The notes: a model not told the origin generated them from the letters alone. DNA of 18,417 nucleotides from Deltaproteobacteria bacterium UBA5205 (GCA_002412715.1 DHVP01000030.1:44780-63196), one strand, 5' to 3'. Positions 1 through 7,635 are shown, counted from the stretch's first letter. Translations and numbers: made by a program.

Positions 1-31
1 AGTGTCCGGGGTTCAAATCCCTGCACCGCCA
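1..31 (+). tRNA. 3' end of a tRNA, probably tRNA-Met (partial)
   Basis: The window opens inside a tRNA. The variable loop (bases 2-6), the T arm (stem 7-11 with 19-23, loop TTCAAAT at 12-18), the 3' acceptor strand (24-30) and discriminator A31 are all present. CCA is not encoded, since T follows A31. The acceptor strand predicts a 5' end GGCGGTG, which together with the variable loop resembles elongator tRNA-Met of deltaproteobacteria. The anticodon lies outside the window, so the isotype is a guess. Confidence 0.8.
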
Positions 32-65
32 TTTTCCAGAGATAAAAAGGGGGACACAGGTTCCT

Positions 66-665
66 ATGAAATGTGACGCAATGGTCTTGAAAAATCGAGG
101 CCGGAAGACGACATGTGCAGCCGCTGCCATATTGATGGTCGCGGTATTTTTTGTCTCCGGTCTGTTCTTCTGTGCTGTCGCCGCCCCTCCCGAGAAAAAG
201 GCGAAGCCTGCCCCTCAGAAAGACGCTGGTGCCATTAACGACGCCAACCTTCAGGCCAGCCAGAAACGCGTGGATGAGCTTCTCAAGAAGAATGAATATG
301 ACACATCACTGCGTACGACGCTGAAAATACACGATTACACGAAAGAAGTGCTCACGACGGTAAAATTTATCAAGGGTCAGTATGAAAAGGCCGTCAACGA
401 CCCAGCCGGCCCCACGAAAGACAAGGAACAGCTCTACCTGAAGCTAAAGGGGCTGAACCAGCTCATCCCGAGGTATACAGCGGCATACGAGTCCTCTCTG
501 TATAACCTTGGTTATATCTATGCCAAACGCAATGAATCGGAACGGGCCCGGAAATACCTTACGGAATACCTCCAGACAACACCCTTCTCAACCACTCGTG
601 ATTCCAAATGGATGAAAGCGAAAACTCTCCTTCTTGAGCTATACAGCCTTGAAGGCGAATTTTAA
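66..665 (+). CDS. exported TPR-like protein of unknown function
   Basis: The predicted 199-residue protein has a long N-terminal export signal: a basic stretch (KNRGRK), a hydrophobic core at about residues 19-38 and a likely signal peptidase site near AVAA (37-40). A charged Lys/Pro-rich linker follows. The mature part is helical. Residues about 138-175 look like one tetratricopeptide-type helix pair (NLGYIYAKRNESERARKYL) and probably mediate a protein contact. A purine-rich GGGGG lies 11 bases before the chosen ATG; an in-frame ATG at 81 is an alternative start. The next gene begins on the base after this stop codon, so the two form one translational unit. No enzymatic motif is visible. The role is unknown; it is most likely a periplasmic or envelope-associated factor. 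Confidence 0.7.
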   Translation: MKCDAMVLKNRGRKTTCAAAAILMVAVFFVSGLFFCAVAAPPEKKAKPAPQKDAGAINDANLQASQKRVDELLKKNEYDTSLRTTLKIHDYTKEVLTTVKFIKGQYEKAVNDPAGPTKDKEQLYLKLKGLNQLIPRYTAAYESSLYNLGYIYAKRNESERARKYLTEYLQTTPFSTTRDSKWMKAKTLLLELYSLEGEF

Positions 666-1559
666 GTGCAAGAGAAGAAAGCACTCGTCCAATCGGTCAT
701 CGAGAACCTCGGTATTTCGCGACAGATCAATAATGTCGTCATCGAAGGGGCAGACTCGCCCTGGCTGGAAAAGGCTCTGATCAAGCGAAAAAGGGGCGCT
801 CTCGACGTTAAGACGTATGTCTGGATGGACGAAGCCTTTCTCTATGGCCGCATTTACCGGCTTTTTATCTACATCGCCGACGTACTCGACCCCGCTTTTC
901 TCTACAATCCCGGCATCACCCCTGACGAGGAAAAAGAGCCTTTCATTCGGGACCGCTATAATCAGATCTGGAGCCTTTATGTCGACAGCAGGATGGAGCG
1001 GCTGGGCATCGAAAGCTTTTTTGACAGGACACTCCGGAGAAACCTCTTTATCGACATCGAAAGTTCCCTTGGCTGGAAGAGGGCAGAGGATATTTTTGAC
1101 TCCCTCTGGTCAAAAGGGTCTTTTACGTATCCCGAGATCGTCGACCTCAGCTACCACCTGGAGGAAAGGTTCGCCGAAAAGGGGCGATATCCCGACCGGC
1201 CGTGCATAGAAAGGGAACTTGCGGGTTGCCTGCACCACCCATCCGTCACCAAACACATGGAGCGGTTCGATTCACCGGAAATGGCGGCGATACTGAACGA
1301 CCTCCTCAGCTTCGCGGCTTATTCATGCAGGGACAGCTTCATCGTTCCCCGTCATTACGGCATCGTTATTCTCTTCGAGAACAAGATCTTCATGGAACTA
1401 ATCCCATCGGATGGCAACATCCTTATCCTCACGATCCTCGATCCCCACCGGGACCGGTACCAGACCATGGAGATTACCGGGGATACGAATATAGAGGAGA
1501 TTCAAAAGAACATCCGCAATCAATTCGCGGCCATGTCCATGCACACCCGAACGGCCTAA
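666..1559 (+). CDS. hypothetical soluble protein, cotranscribed with the TPR-like gene
   Basis: The 297-residue protein starts with GTG directly after the TAA of the upstream gene (no spacer), with a weak AAGGCG ribosome site inside the end of that gene; translational coupling is likely. It has no signal peptide or membrane segment and is rich in aromatic and charged residues. Residues about 50-80 (WMDEAFLYGRIYRLFIYIADVL) and 95-125 are helical, and the C-terminal third (about 225-280) alternates beta-like segments. I recognise no family and no conserved catalytic motif. Its partner is exported and this protein is not, so a shared envelope role would need a bridge. The codon pattern matches neighbouring genes, which argues that it is real. 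The gene converges on the thymidylate synthase gene with only 20 bases between stops. Confidence 0.65.
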   Translation: MQEKKALVQSVIENLGISRQINNVVIEGADSPWLEKALIKRKRGALDVKTYVWMDEAFLYGRIYRLFIYIADVLDPAFLYNPGITPDEEKEPFIRDRYNQIWSLYVDSRMERLGIESFFDRTLRRNLFIDIESSLGWKRAEDIFDSLWSKGSFTYPEIVDLSYHLEERFAEKGRYPDRPCIERELAGCLHHPSVTKHMERFDSPEMAAILNDLLSFAAYSCRDSFIVPRHYGIVILFENKIFMELIPSDGNILILTILDPHRDRYQTMEITGDTNIEEIQKNIRNQFAAMSMHTRTA

Positions 1560-1579
1560 CCGGATAGGCGGCCTTGCGT

Positions 1580-2290
1580 TTATTTCGCGTCCCTGCGCAG
1601 GCGCTGCAGGGCAAACCCGAAGGTGTATTCGTACAGGTGGAGCCCCTTGCTGACAGCGGTGATCGTTCCGTCTTCGACGCCTATCTCCTGGCACATGTAC
1701 TCCTTCAGAAGCTGGATGGCGGCCAGGTTCGACGGGAAACCGGCCCAGAGGTCCCAGCTGCGGAAATAGAGGACAAAATGCAGCTTACCGTCGGTGACCC
1801 GCGTATCGATGAGCCTCAGGCACGGAGGGTCTTCGAGGATGATGTCCGAAGGCATGCCTATTTCCATTATTGCCTGATTGGTCCCGTAATTCCCCTTTTT
1901 GTAGATGTCGATCACCTCATTCACGGGGTTGATACCGCATGCAACCTCCCGTCCGTCCACGAACACCTTGGGGTTGGTAAGTCTCTCTCCATATGTATAG
2001 AGCTCGTTGGGGGCCTTCTTGTCGGTCATGAGGTATTGGAGGTATTCCTCGACGTAATCCATCGACGTGGGGGCGGGGATGCCGAGCTCGGCCGGAATGT
2101 CGGGGATGAGAGGTACGGCCCCGGGGTACTTTATGTAAACCATGACAAGGTCGAACTCCCGGCGCTTGTTGCCTTCGAAAGAGCCGCGGTCTATAACGTA
2201 CTCATGGACCCCGTCATCCTCGAATATGCGGTATATGCACTGGAACCACGCGTCCGGCAGATCACGCGCCTCAATGAACACTGGCCTCAT
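1580..2290 (-). CDS. thymidylate synthase, compact archaeal/methanogen-like type
   Basis: The 236-residue product aligns with the catalytic half of ThyA. From the start chosen here the nucleophile is Cys157 (in DPPC), followed by Arg177-Ser178, Asp180, Asn188 and His218-Leu-Tyr220. The spacing between these residues is identical to E. coli C146, R166-S167, D169, N177, H207 and Y209. The Asn at the N177 position favours dUMP rather than dCMP as substrate. The expected reaction is dUMP to dTMP with a folate-type one-carbon donor. The N-terminal half is unlike E. coli ThyA, the protein is shorter (236 versus 264), and the two phosphate-binding arginines at E. coli 126-127 are absent (T-N-Q here). 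The start at 2290 is chosen for the GAGGGAGGG ribosome site just upstream; a longer frame to 2359 lacks one. It is divergent from the metallo-beta-lactamase gene. Confidence 0.85.
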   Translation of the reverse strand: MRPVFIEARDLPDAWFQCIYRIFEDDGVHEYVIDRGSFEGNKRREFDLVMVYIKYPGAVPLIPDIPAELGIPAPTSMDYVEEYLQYLMTDKKAPNELYTYGERLTNPKVFVDGREVACGINPVNEVIDIYKKGNYGTNQAIMEIGMPSDIILEDPPCLRLIDTRVTDGKLHFVLYFRSWDLWAGFPSNLAAIQLLKEYMCQEIGVEDGTITAVSKGLHLYEYTFGFALQRLRRDAK

Positions 2291-2342
2291 TTTCCCTCCC
2301 TCTGTGAATGATCGACAGTTGTGCAAGATATTACCAAAAAAT

Positions 2343-2371
2343 TTGATAAACGGCACCAAAAAGTATTAAAT
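2343..2371 (+). promoter_or_regulatory. possible promoter of the hydrolase-patatin unit
   Basis: TTGATA at 2343-2348 and TTAAAT at 2366-2371 are separated by 17 bases in an A/T-rich intergenic region. They lie about 26 bases before the AAAGGAGG ribosome site at 2384-2391. This is a match by eye to sigma-70 boxes; the -10 box is weak. Confidence 0.35.
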
Positions 2372-2396
2372 TTACACTACATAAAAGGAGGCTTTC

Positions 2397-3041
2397 ATGT
2401 TCGTGAAACAAATGGAAGTAGGCAGTTTTGCCATATTTACATACATAGTGGCCTGCAAAGAGACGAAGGAAGCCCTTGTCATCGACCCGGCCGCGGATTG
2501 TGATCGTATATTCGACGAGGCGAAGACCCGGGGCTATACCATTAGATATATAGTGAACACCCACTGTCATGTGGACCACATCATGGGCAACAAGCGGATG
2601 AAGGACCTCACCGGGGCACAGATCATCATCCACCAGATAGAGGCTCCGGCCCTTATCCACCAGTCACCGCATTCGTTTCAAATGTTCGGCGGGGAGCCGT
2701 CGCCGCCCGCCGACAAGACCGTCCGTGACGGCGACAGCATCACCATCGGCAATACATCCCTTTCGGTGATCCACACACCCGGACATTCACCGGGCAGCAT
2801 ATCCCTGTACCACACGGGCATGGTCTTTACCGGCGACACGCTTTTCGTGGGAAGCGTGGGCAGAACCGACCTTGACGGGGGCTCATGGGAAACACTCCTG
2901 GCCTCGGTCCAGAAAAAGCTTTTCGCACTTCCCGACGATACCGTGGTGGCGCCGGGACACAACTATGGCGATTCGACGCGTAGCACCATCGGCCGGGAAA
3001 AGCTCTATAACCCCTTCGTCGGAATGAGAGGTGGGTATTAA
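2397..3041 (+). CDS. metallo-beta-lactamase-fold hydrolase (glyoxalase II-like)
   Basis: The 214-residue protein is a single metallo-beta-lactamase domain. It carries the dinuclear metal motif THCHVDH (His56, His58, Asp60, His61), His130 in HTPGHSPGS, Asp147 in FTGDTLF and His188 in PGHNYG, which is the complete ligand set. Length and motif wording match the short glyoxalase II-like (hydroxyacylglutathione hydrolase, COG0491) proteins. These hydrolyse thioesters such as S-lactoylglutathione, but many bacterial members have unknown substrates. The C-terminal substrate-binding domain of true glyoxalase II is missing. No signal peptide is present, so the protein is cytoplasmic. A strong AAAGGAGG ribosome site precedes the ATG. 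The last 11 bases overlap the start of the patatin gene. Confidence 0.85.
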   Translation: MFVKQMEVGSFAIFTYIVACKETKEALVIDPAADCDRIFDEAKTRGYTIRYIVNTHCHVDHIMGNKRMKDLTGAQIIIHQIEAPALIHQSPHSFQMFGGEPSPPADKTVRDGDSITIGNTSLSVIHTPGHSPGSISLYHTGMVFTGDTLFVGSVGRTDLDGGSWETLLASVQKKLFALPDDTVVAPGHNYGDSTRSTIGREKLYNPFVGMRGGY

Positions 3042-3888
3042 ACGGTTAATCCTCTGCCTGGCCGTCCTCTTCATCGTCTGTTCCTGCCAGAGCGCTCCTG
3101 TCGTCAAGAAGGCGGAACCGAAGGTGGCCCTTGTTCTCGGGGGCGGCTCGGCCAAGGGTTTCGCGCACGTGGGTGTGCTTCGGGCCCTGGAAAAGGAGAA
3201 GATCCCCATACATATGATCGTGGGCACAAGCGTCGGCAGCCTGATCGGCGGGATATACGCGTCAAATCCCGACAGCTTCCAGCTTGAATGGACCGCCTTT
3301 AAGATCAACAGGGGCGACATCCTCGATTACTCCGTTGTTTCCTCGAAGATGGGCCCCGTCCAGGGCGCCAAACTCGAAGCCTTTGTCGAACAGAACGCAA
3401 CGGTGAAACTCGTGGAGGCGACGAAAATACCCTTTTATCCCGTTGCCACGGACCTCAACACCGGTGAGACCGTCACGCTGGAGAGAGGTTCTCTCGCCAA
3501 AGCCATCCATGCCTCCTCCGCCATCCCCGGGATCTTCGTACCCGTTGCCTTCGGTAACCGGACCCTCGTGGACGGCGGCGTGACAAGCAACATCGCATGC
3601 GAGGTGGCCCGGTCCAAAGGCGCCAATGTCATCATTGCCGTCAACCTGCAAAAGGATATAAAGGACGGAGATATAACCTCCGTCATAGATGTCATCGCCC
3701 AATCCATAGCAATCATGATGCATGTAAATTCGAAAACGAAACTCTCCTATGCCGACGTCATCCTCGAACCGGACACGAAGGGCATCTCCATGTTCGATTT
3801 TTCCCAGAAAAAGATCCTCATGGAAGAAGGCATAAAGGCAACGGAAAGAGCGATGCCGAAGATCAAGGCCCTCCTGGGAAAACCGTAG
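3031..3888 (+). CDS. patatin-like phospholipase, lipoprotein
   Basis: The 285-residue protein begins with a lipoprotein signal (hydrophobic residues 4-16, lipobox VCSC with Cys19 as the acylated residue). It then has a patatin domain: oxyanion loop GGGSAKG (37-43), nucleophile elbow GTSVGS with Ser67, and DGG with catalytic Asp181. The Ser-Asp dyad is therefore intact, and lipid acyl hydrolase activity at the cell envelope is expected. It resembles the bacterial RssA/YchK-like patatin group. The gene starts at GTG inside the 3' end of the hydrolase gene (11-base overlap, other frame), so it depends on readthrough or coupling from the upstream gene. The product is anchored in a membrane while its partner is cytoplasmic, so a shared substrate is not obvious. 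Confidence 0.88.
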   Translation: MGIKRLILCLAVLFIVCSCQSAPVVKKAEPKVALVLGGGSAKGFAHVGVLRALEKEKIPIHMIVGTSVGSLIGGIYASNPDSFQLEWTAFKINRGDILDYSVVSSKMGPVQGAKLEAFVEQNATVKLVEATKIPFYPVATDLNTGETVTLERGSLAKAIHASSAIPGIFVPVAFGNRTLVDGGVTSNIACEVARSKGANVIIAVNLQKDIKDGDITSVIDVIAQSIAIMMHVNSKTKLSYADVILEPDTKGISMFDFSQKKILMEEGIKATERAMPKIKALLGKP

Positions 3889-4258
3889 AAGACAGTTCAA
3901 GGTTTCGGGTTAAAGACAAGCGAACATCTCAGGTGAAGGTCCCTGTCTCCGGATTTTCTTTTTCTGCCGGCTTGCTCCATTTTCCCCACTTCAATAAGGG
4001 TTTTTCACCGCGAATATCAGGTATTGCCTGATGCTTCCCCTGACCGGACTCAGGTATCTTTTGTTCCTGTTGACCTGGAATGACACTATGTGGACAGAAA
4101 CATACGAGCCATAAGCTTGATGTCAGGATCTTTCCCTGCAGAAAATAAGTCAATCATTGGATGATGAGGGTGGGTCCTGTGGCAAAGTAGAAGAGTCTTA
4201 TACCTATACACCGCACATCCAACCAGGGCATCAAAATCGCCATATGAGGAAAAGAGAA
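3889..4258 (+). other. 370-base gene-free stretch with repeat fragment and small hairpins
   Basis: No coding sequence is supported here. Bases 3889-3914 match the left arm of the 8298-8404 inverted-repeat element at 22 of 26 positions. Two small hairpins follow: ATCAGG/CCTGAT (4016-4032, five-base loop) and CCTGA/TCAGG (4039-4054, six-base loop). The second is followed by TATCTTTTGTT and could end transcription of the patatin unit. The remaining 200 bases form the upstream region of the antiporter gene. I do not recognise a riboswitch in it and see no convincing promoter. Confidence 0.5.
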
Positions 4259-5677
4259 ATGAAGAAAGTTATCCGTCTATTCATGTCGCTGGCAGCCCTT
4301 ATGGCCTTGCCTGTTTGCGCGGGAGCAAGCGGCAGTAACGATGAATCTTTGAACCTTGCGACATCTTCCTTCGGTATCATTGCCGTCTGCCTTTTTGTTG
4401 CGGCATACGTGGTCGTAATCTGCGAGGAGAGGCTTCACCTCAGAAAGAGCAAGCCGGTCATGGTTGCGGGCAGCGTCATCTGGATTCTCGTCGCGCTTGC
4501 ATACATTGGCGTCGGCAGGCAGGACGTTATCCATGAGGCTATCGTGCGGAATCTGGCCGAATACGTCGAACTCTTCCTCTTCCTTCTCGCCGCGATGACA
4601 TATATCAACGCACTGGAAGAAAGAAAAGTCTTCGAGGCCCTGACCTCCTGGCTTGTCAGCAGAGGATTCGGACTCAGGAAAATATACTGGATGACGGGCA
4701 TCCTGTCCTTTTTCATCTCTCCGATATGCGACAATCTGACCACGGCACTCCTCATGGGTGCCGTGGTGATAGCGGTCGCGCGTAACAACAAAAAGTTCAT
4801 CGTGGTGTCCTGCATTAATATCGTTGTCGCGGCAAATGCCGGCGGTGCTTTTTCGCCTTTCGGCGATATAACAACGCTGATGGTCTGGCAGAAAGGCAAG
4901 CTTCCCTTTGGAGAATTCTTCGCACTTTTTATTCCGGGTGCAATAAATTGGCTCATTCCGGCAATAATCATGAGCTTCACCGTTCCCCGCGAGATAAAAC
5001 AGAGGTCCACAATACCTCTCAAAATGAAGGTCGGCGCACGCCGAATCATGTTTCTCTTCATTTTGACGATTATCACGGCGATATTATTTCATAATACCTT
5101 GCACCTTCCTCCCGCCCTGGGAATGATGCTCGGATTAGGGTATCTGTCCTTTTTCGGATATTACCTGAAAAGAATAGAGCAGCGACATCGTTGTATCGAG
5201 GACCCCCTTGATATAATGGGTCACGATAAAGCCAGGGGTTTCGATCTCTTCAGGAAGGTCGCCCGTGCCGAATGGGACACGCTCCTTTTCTTTTACGGCA
5301 TTATTTTTTGCGTGGGCGGACTCGGGCAGTTGGGATACCTCGCGATCATATCCGAATATCTCTACGCCCTCGGTCCAACACCGGCAAATGTAATGATCGG
5401 GATTATTTCGGCCGTGATCGACAATATCCCCGTAATGTACGCGGTGTTGACCATGAACCCCGATATGTCTCACGGGCAATGGCTCCTCGTGACTTTGACG
5501 GCCGGCGTAGGGGGAAGTCTGCTCTCCGTCGGTTCCGCCGCCGGCGTTGGCTTGATGGGCAGTGCGAGAGGAGCATATACTTTCGCCGGCCATCTGAAAT
5601 GGACCTGGGCAATCGGGCTTGGCTATGGGGTAAGCATATGGACTCATCTTGTCTTGAATGCAAGATTCTTCCATTAA
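4259..5677 (+). CDS. nhaD: NhaD-type sodium/proton antiporter
   Basis: The 472-residue protein is a polytopic membrane protein of the ion transporter superfamily. The segment around residues 155-210 (FFISPICDNLTTALLMGAVV, then INIVVAANAGGAFSPFGDIT) is the conserved NhaD core. A second half has a matching SAVIDNIPVMYAVL segment and a glycine-rich helix, giving the usual inverted-repeat layout. It should exchange cytoplasmic sodium for protons. The ATG at 4259 has AGGA 8 bases upstream and is followed by a typical hydrophobic N terminus; the frame stays open back to a TTG at 4157, but those extra 34 residues are polar and unlike the family. Length fits NhaD. It is a single gene, with tRNA-Ser facing it on the other strand downstream. 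Confidence 0.88.
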   Translation: MKKVIRLFMSLAALMALPVCAGASGSNDESLNLATSSFGIIAVCLFVAAYVVVICEERLHLRKSKPVMVAGSVIWILVALAYIGVGRQDVIHEAIVRNLAEYVELFLFLLAAMTYINALEERKVFEALTSWLVSRGFGLRKIYWMTGILSFFISPICDNLTTALLMGAVVIAVARNNKKFIVVSCINIVVAANAGGAFSPFGDITTLMVWQKGKLPFGEFFALFIPGAINWLIPAIIMSFTVPREIKQRSTIPLKMKVGARRIMFLFILTIITAILFHNTLHLPPALGMMLGLGYLSFFGYYLKRIEQRHRCIEDPLDIMGHDKARGFDLFRKVARAEWDTLLFFYGIIFCVGGLGQLGYLAIISEYLYALGPTPANVMIGIISAVIDNIPVMYAVLTMNPDMSHGQWLLVTLTAGVGGSLLSVGSAAGVGLMGSARGAYTFAGHLKWTWAIGLGYGVSIWTHLVLNARFFH

Positions 5678-5736
5678 ACCTGTTTTTGTATTTAACCTGA
5701 AACGCGATGGACGGAACTTTTGAGCTGTTTTTTGAA

Positions 5737-5829
5737 TGGCGGAGAGGCAGGGATTTGAACCCTGGGTACGGGTTTATCCGTACACTCGCTTAGCAGGCGA
5801 GCACCTTCGGCCTACTCGGTCACCTCTCC
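5737..5829 (-). tRNA. tRNA-Ser (anticodon GCU)
   Basis: A complete 93-base tRNA with encoded CCA (complement of 5737-5739), discriminator G and 7-bp acceptor stem (5741-5747 with 5823-5829). The anticodon stem-loop is CTCGC / CTGCTAA / GCGAG, with anticodon GCT complementary to 5792-5794. The long variable arm with its own stem is typical of serine tRNAs. It reads AGC and AGU codons. Confidence 0.96.
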
Positions 5830-5850
5830 GTAAAGGCCACAGTTGGACAA

Positions 5851-5879
5851 AGTATACTTGTTTGCTGTATAAAATGCAA
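5851..5879 (-). promoter_or_regulatory. promoter of tRNA-Ser
   Basis: On the minus strand TTGCAT (5879-5874) and TATACT (5856-5851) are separated by 17 bases. Transcription would start near 5845, about 15 bases before the mature tRNA 5' end at 5829. The region also serves as the upstream region of the divergent EpmA-like gene. Confidence 0.65.
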
Positions 5880-5901
5880 TAACGCACTCGCCGGTCAGGT
5901 C

Positions 5902-6876
5902 ATGGGAATAGAGGATATACGAGCAATGCAAAATATTATCAAAGCGCGCCACGAACTGCTTCGCGCGACGCGCGATTTTTTTTACGAGCGCGGCTACCTT
6001 GAGGTCGAGACGGCAAACCTCATGGCCACGGCGCCTCCGGACCCCCATATCGACCCGCTTACCGTCCATGTCGGGGAAAAAGGTCCTTTCTTCCTTCACA
6101 CATCCCCCGAGATGGGCATGAAGAAACTCCTTCGGGCGGGCACCGCCAGGATCTTTCAGGTATGCAAGGTCTGGCGGGTGGAGGATCATCAGGAGCTACA
6201 CAACACGGAATTCACCATGGTGGAATGGTACCGCGAAGGATCATATGAAGAGGCAATGGACGAGACCTGCGATCTCGTGGAGTTCATTTCCCGCCGGCTT
6301 TCCGCCGGCCAGCCGGAGCGTTTTCGCCGACCCTATCCCCTGCATCAGCTTGACGCCCTTTTCCGGGACATAATGGGATTCGACCCCTTCCCTCTCGATC
6401 GCGACGAATTCTTTGAGGCCCTAAGACAAAAGCCCTTCCCCGGTATCGACGAAAAGGATGACTGGAACGATCTCTTTTTCAAGGTCCTCATACAGGAGAT
6501 CGAAGAAACCCTGAGAGGCGACAAGCCTTATATCGTCGCCGGGTGGCCCTTTTCCATTTCAACGATGGCAAAAAAGCGTGATGACAACGACCGCATGGTG
6601 GAACGTTTCGAACTCTACATCGACGGCCTGGAGATCGCCAACGGCTACACCGAACTCACCGATCCCCATCAACAGCGCGAACGCTTCATCGAAGACAACG
6701 CACACCGCTGTCGCCTCGGTAAACCTTCCTTCCCCATCGACGAAATCTTCCTTAACGCCCTGGGAACAATAAACGGCCCCAGTGCCGGCGTTTCCGTGGG
6801 CCTCGACAGGCTCCTCATGGCCCTCCTTGCGAAGAAGACCATCGGCGAAGTGATGGTAGACCGGCTGACCGTATAG
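5902..6876 (+). CDS. epmA: EF-P lysyltransferase-like class II aaRS paralogue (EpmA/GenX)
   Basis: The 324-residue protein is a free-standing class II lysyl-tRNA synthetase catalytic domain without the tRNA anticodon-binding domain. That is the mark of EpmA (GenX/PoxA/YjeA), which attaches (R)-beta-lysine to a lysine of elongation factor P. Visible landmarks are RGYLEVET (30-37), HTSPEMGMKKLL (66-77), motif 2 around Arg92 (VWRVEDHQELHNTEF), ELYIDGLEIANGYTEL and motif 3 GVSVGLDRLLM (296-306). Wording and length (E. coli 325 residues) support EpmA over LysS. Neither efp nor the lysine aminomutase epmB is in the window. The start is uncertain: ATG 5902 keeps the family's N-terminal extension, while ATG 5926 has the better AGAGG ribosome site. 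Confidence 0.88.
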   Translation: MGIEDIRAMQNIIKARHELLRATRDFFYERGYLEVETANLMATAPPDPHIDPLTVHVGEKGPFFLHTSPEMGMKKLLRAGTARIFQVCKVWRVEDHQELHNTEFTMVEWYREGSYEEAMDETCDLVEFISRRLSAGQPERFRRPYPLHQLDALFRDIMGFDPFPLDRDEFFEALRQKPFPGIDEKDDWNDLFFKVLIQEIEETLRGDKPYIVAGWPFSISTMAKKRDDNDRMVERFELYIDGLEIANGYTELTDPHQQRERFIEDNAHRCRLGKPSFPIDEIFLNALGTINGPSAGVSVGLDRLLMALLAKKTIGEVMVDRLTV

Positions 6877-6890
6877 AAACCCGTCGTACC

Positions 6891-6919
6891 TTGACCAATC
6901 CCCGGGGGCATCCTATATT
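6891..6919 (+). promoter_or_regulatory. promoter of the rubrerythrin gene
   Basis: TTGACC (6891-6896) and TATATT (6914-6919) are separated by 17 bases. The predicted start point near 6926 falls within a perfect 10-bp palindrome TGTACGTACA (6919-6928), a plausible operator. The untranslated leader would be about 100 bases. Confidence 0.6.
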
Positions 6920-7026
6920 GTACGTACATTGATGGACTCTATGGAATTAGGGAAATATATAGACATTGCGACAGCGGGATGTATACGGGATGTTCTCATC
7001 GAATGAACGGGGAAAGGAGCGATGTC

Positions 7027-7551
7027 ATGGATGAAAAAGAACGGTTGAGCGCACTGGAAGTGGCGCTGAACAACGAAATGAAAGAACGGGAATTCTATCT
7101 CAAGAATGCCGACCGCACCAACAACCCTCTCGGGAAGGCCATGTTCAAGAGAATAGCCGAGGACGAGGTCGAGCACTACGAACGACTGAAACAGCTGCAC
7201 GTGAAATGGAAGGAAAAAGACAAATGGCCCGAAACGGTACCCCTCATCGTAAACCAAACGAACATCAGGGATCTCCTCGTCAACACGCTCAAGAACATCG
7301 ACAAGTCGGCGCAGACCGATTCGGGCGACCTGCAGGCCATCAAGACTGCCGCCGATTTCGAGGAAAAAGGCGTTAAATTTTACAAAGACCTTGCCGCATC
7401 ATCCACCGACATGCGTGAGAAAGACTTTTTCACACTCCTTTCCATGATCGAATATGAGCACTTCATGTCGTTACGCGATGCCGAAGAGTATTTCGAAAAC
7501 CCTGCTGCCTGGTTCTATAGAGTCGAGCATTCCATGGTGGATGGCGGATGA
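7027..7551 (+). CDS. rubrerythrin-like ferritin-family diiron protein
   Basis: The 174-residue protein is a four-helix-bundle diiron protein. The likely iron ligands are Glu17 (NNEMKEREFY), Glu47 and His50 (EVEH), Glu112 or Glu113 (DFEEKGVKFY) and Glu142 with His145 (EYEH), so both ExxH halves are present. The C-terminal rubredoxin domain of classical rubrerythrin is absent, which places it with the rubredoxin-less rubrerythrin-like group (COG1633). Such proteins commonly reduce peroxides in anaerobes, taking electrons from rubredoxin; a separate rubredoxin gene lies 540 bases downstream. ATG 7027 is chosen because AAAGGAG sits 7 bases before it; upstream in-frame ATGs at 6979 and 7003 lack this. 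It is likely controlled by the adjacent PerR-type regulator. Confidence 0.87.
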   Translation: MDEKERLSALEVALNNEMKEREFYLKNADRTNNPLGKAMFKRIAEDEVEHYERLKQLHVKWKEKDKWPETVPLIVNQTNIRDLLVNTLKNIDKSAQTDSGDLQAIKTAADFEEKGVKFYKDLAASSTDMREKDFFTLLSMIEYEHFMSLRDAEEYFENPAAWFYRVEHSMVDGG

Positions 7552-7605
7552 GAAGCAGTTGGGGATGTGCATTCGGGCCGGGAGAAATCGATTTATAATT
7601 TATAC

Positions 7606-7635
7606 TTGACAAGAACGTTTCTTAGATAATATACT
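7606..7635 (+). promoter_or_regulatory. perR promoter with embedded palindrome
   Basis: TTGACA (7606-7611) and TATACT (7630-7635) are separated by 18 bases, 25 bases before the perR start. Between them lies the perfect inverted repeat AAGAA-CGT-TTCTT (7611-7623). Its position, starting on the last base of the -35 box and filling the spacer, is that of a repressor operator, so PerR autoregulation is a reasonable inference. It is not the Bacillus PerR consensus. Confidence 0.65.

Noticed and set aside
1554..1569. Hairpin GCCTA/TAGGC with six-base loop ACCGGA (A1, G4) on the plus strand
   Set aside because: It fits the ANTAR loop rule, but it is single, overlaps the end of a coding region and has no second hexaloop hairpin or downstream gene on that strand. 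It shows that one such hairpin can occur by chance; the nadE leader is different because it has two plus promoter, terminator and start in order.
4157..4258. 34-residue N-terminal extension of the antiporter from TTG 4157
   Set aside because: The extra residues are polar and unlike the family, and ATG 4259 has a good ribosome site and hydrophobic start.
4055..4258. Possible riboswitch (for example a sodium-responsive type) ahead of nhaD
   Set aside because: Small hairpins are present upstream, but I cannot match any known consensus or find a clear promoter or switching structure.
7593..7607. TTATAATTTATACTT as a Bacillus-type PerR box
   Set aside because: Only the first half matches the 7-1-7 consensus; the second half has several mismatches.
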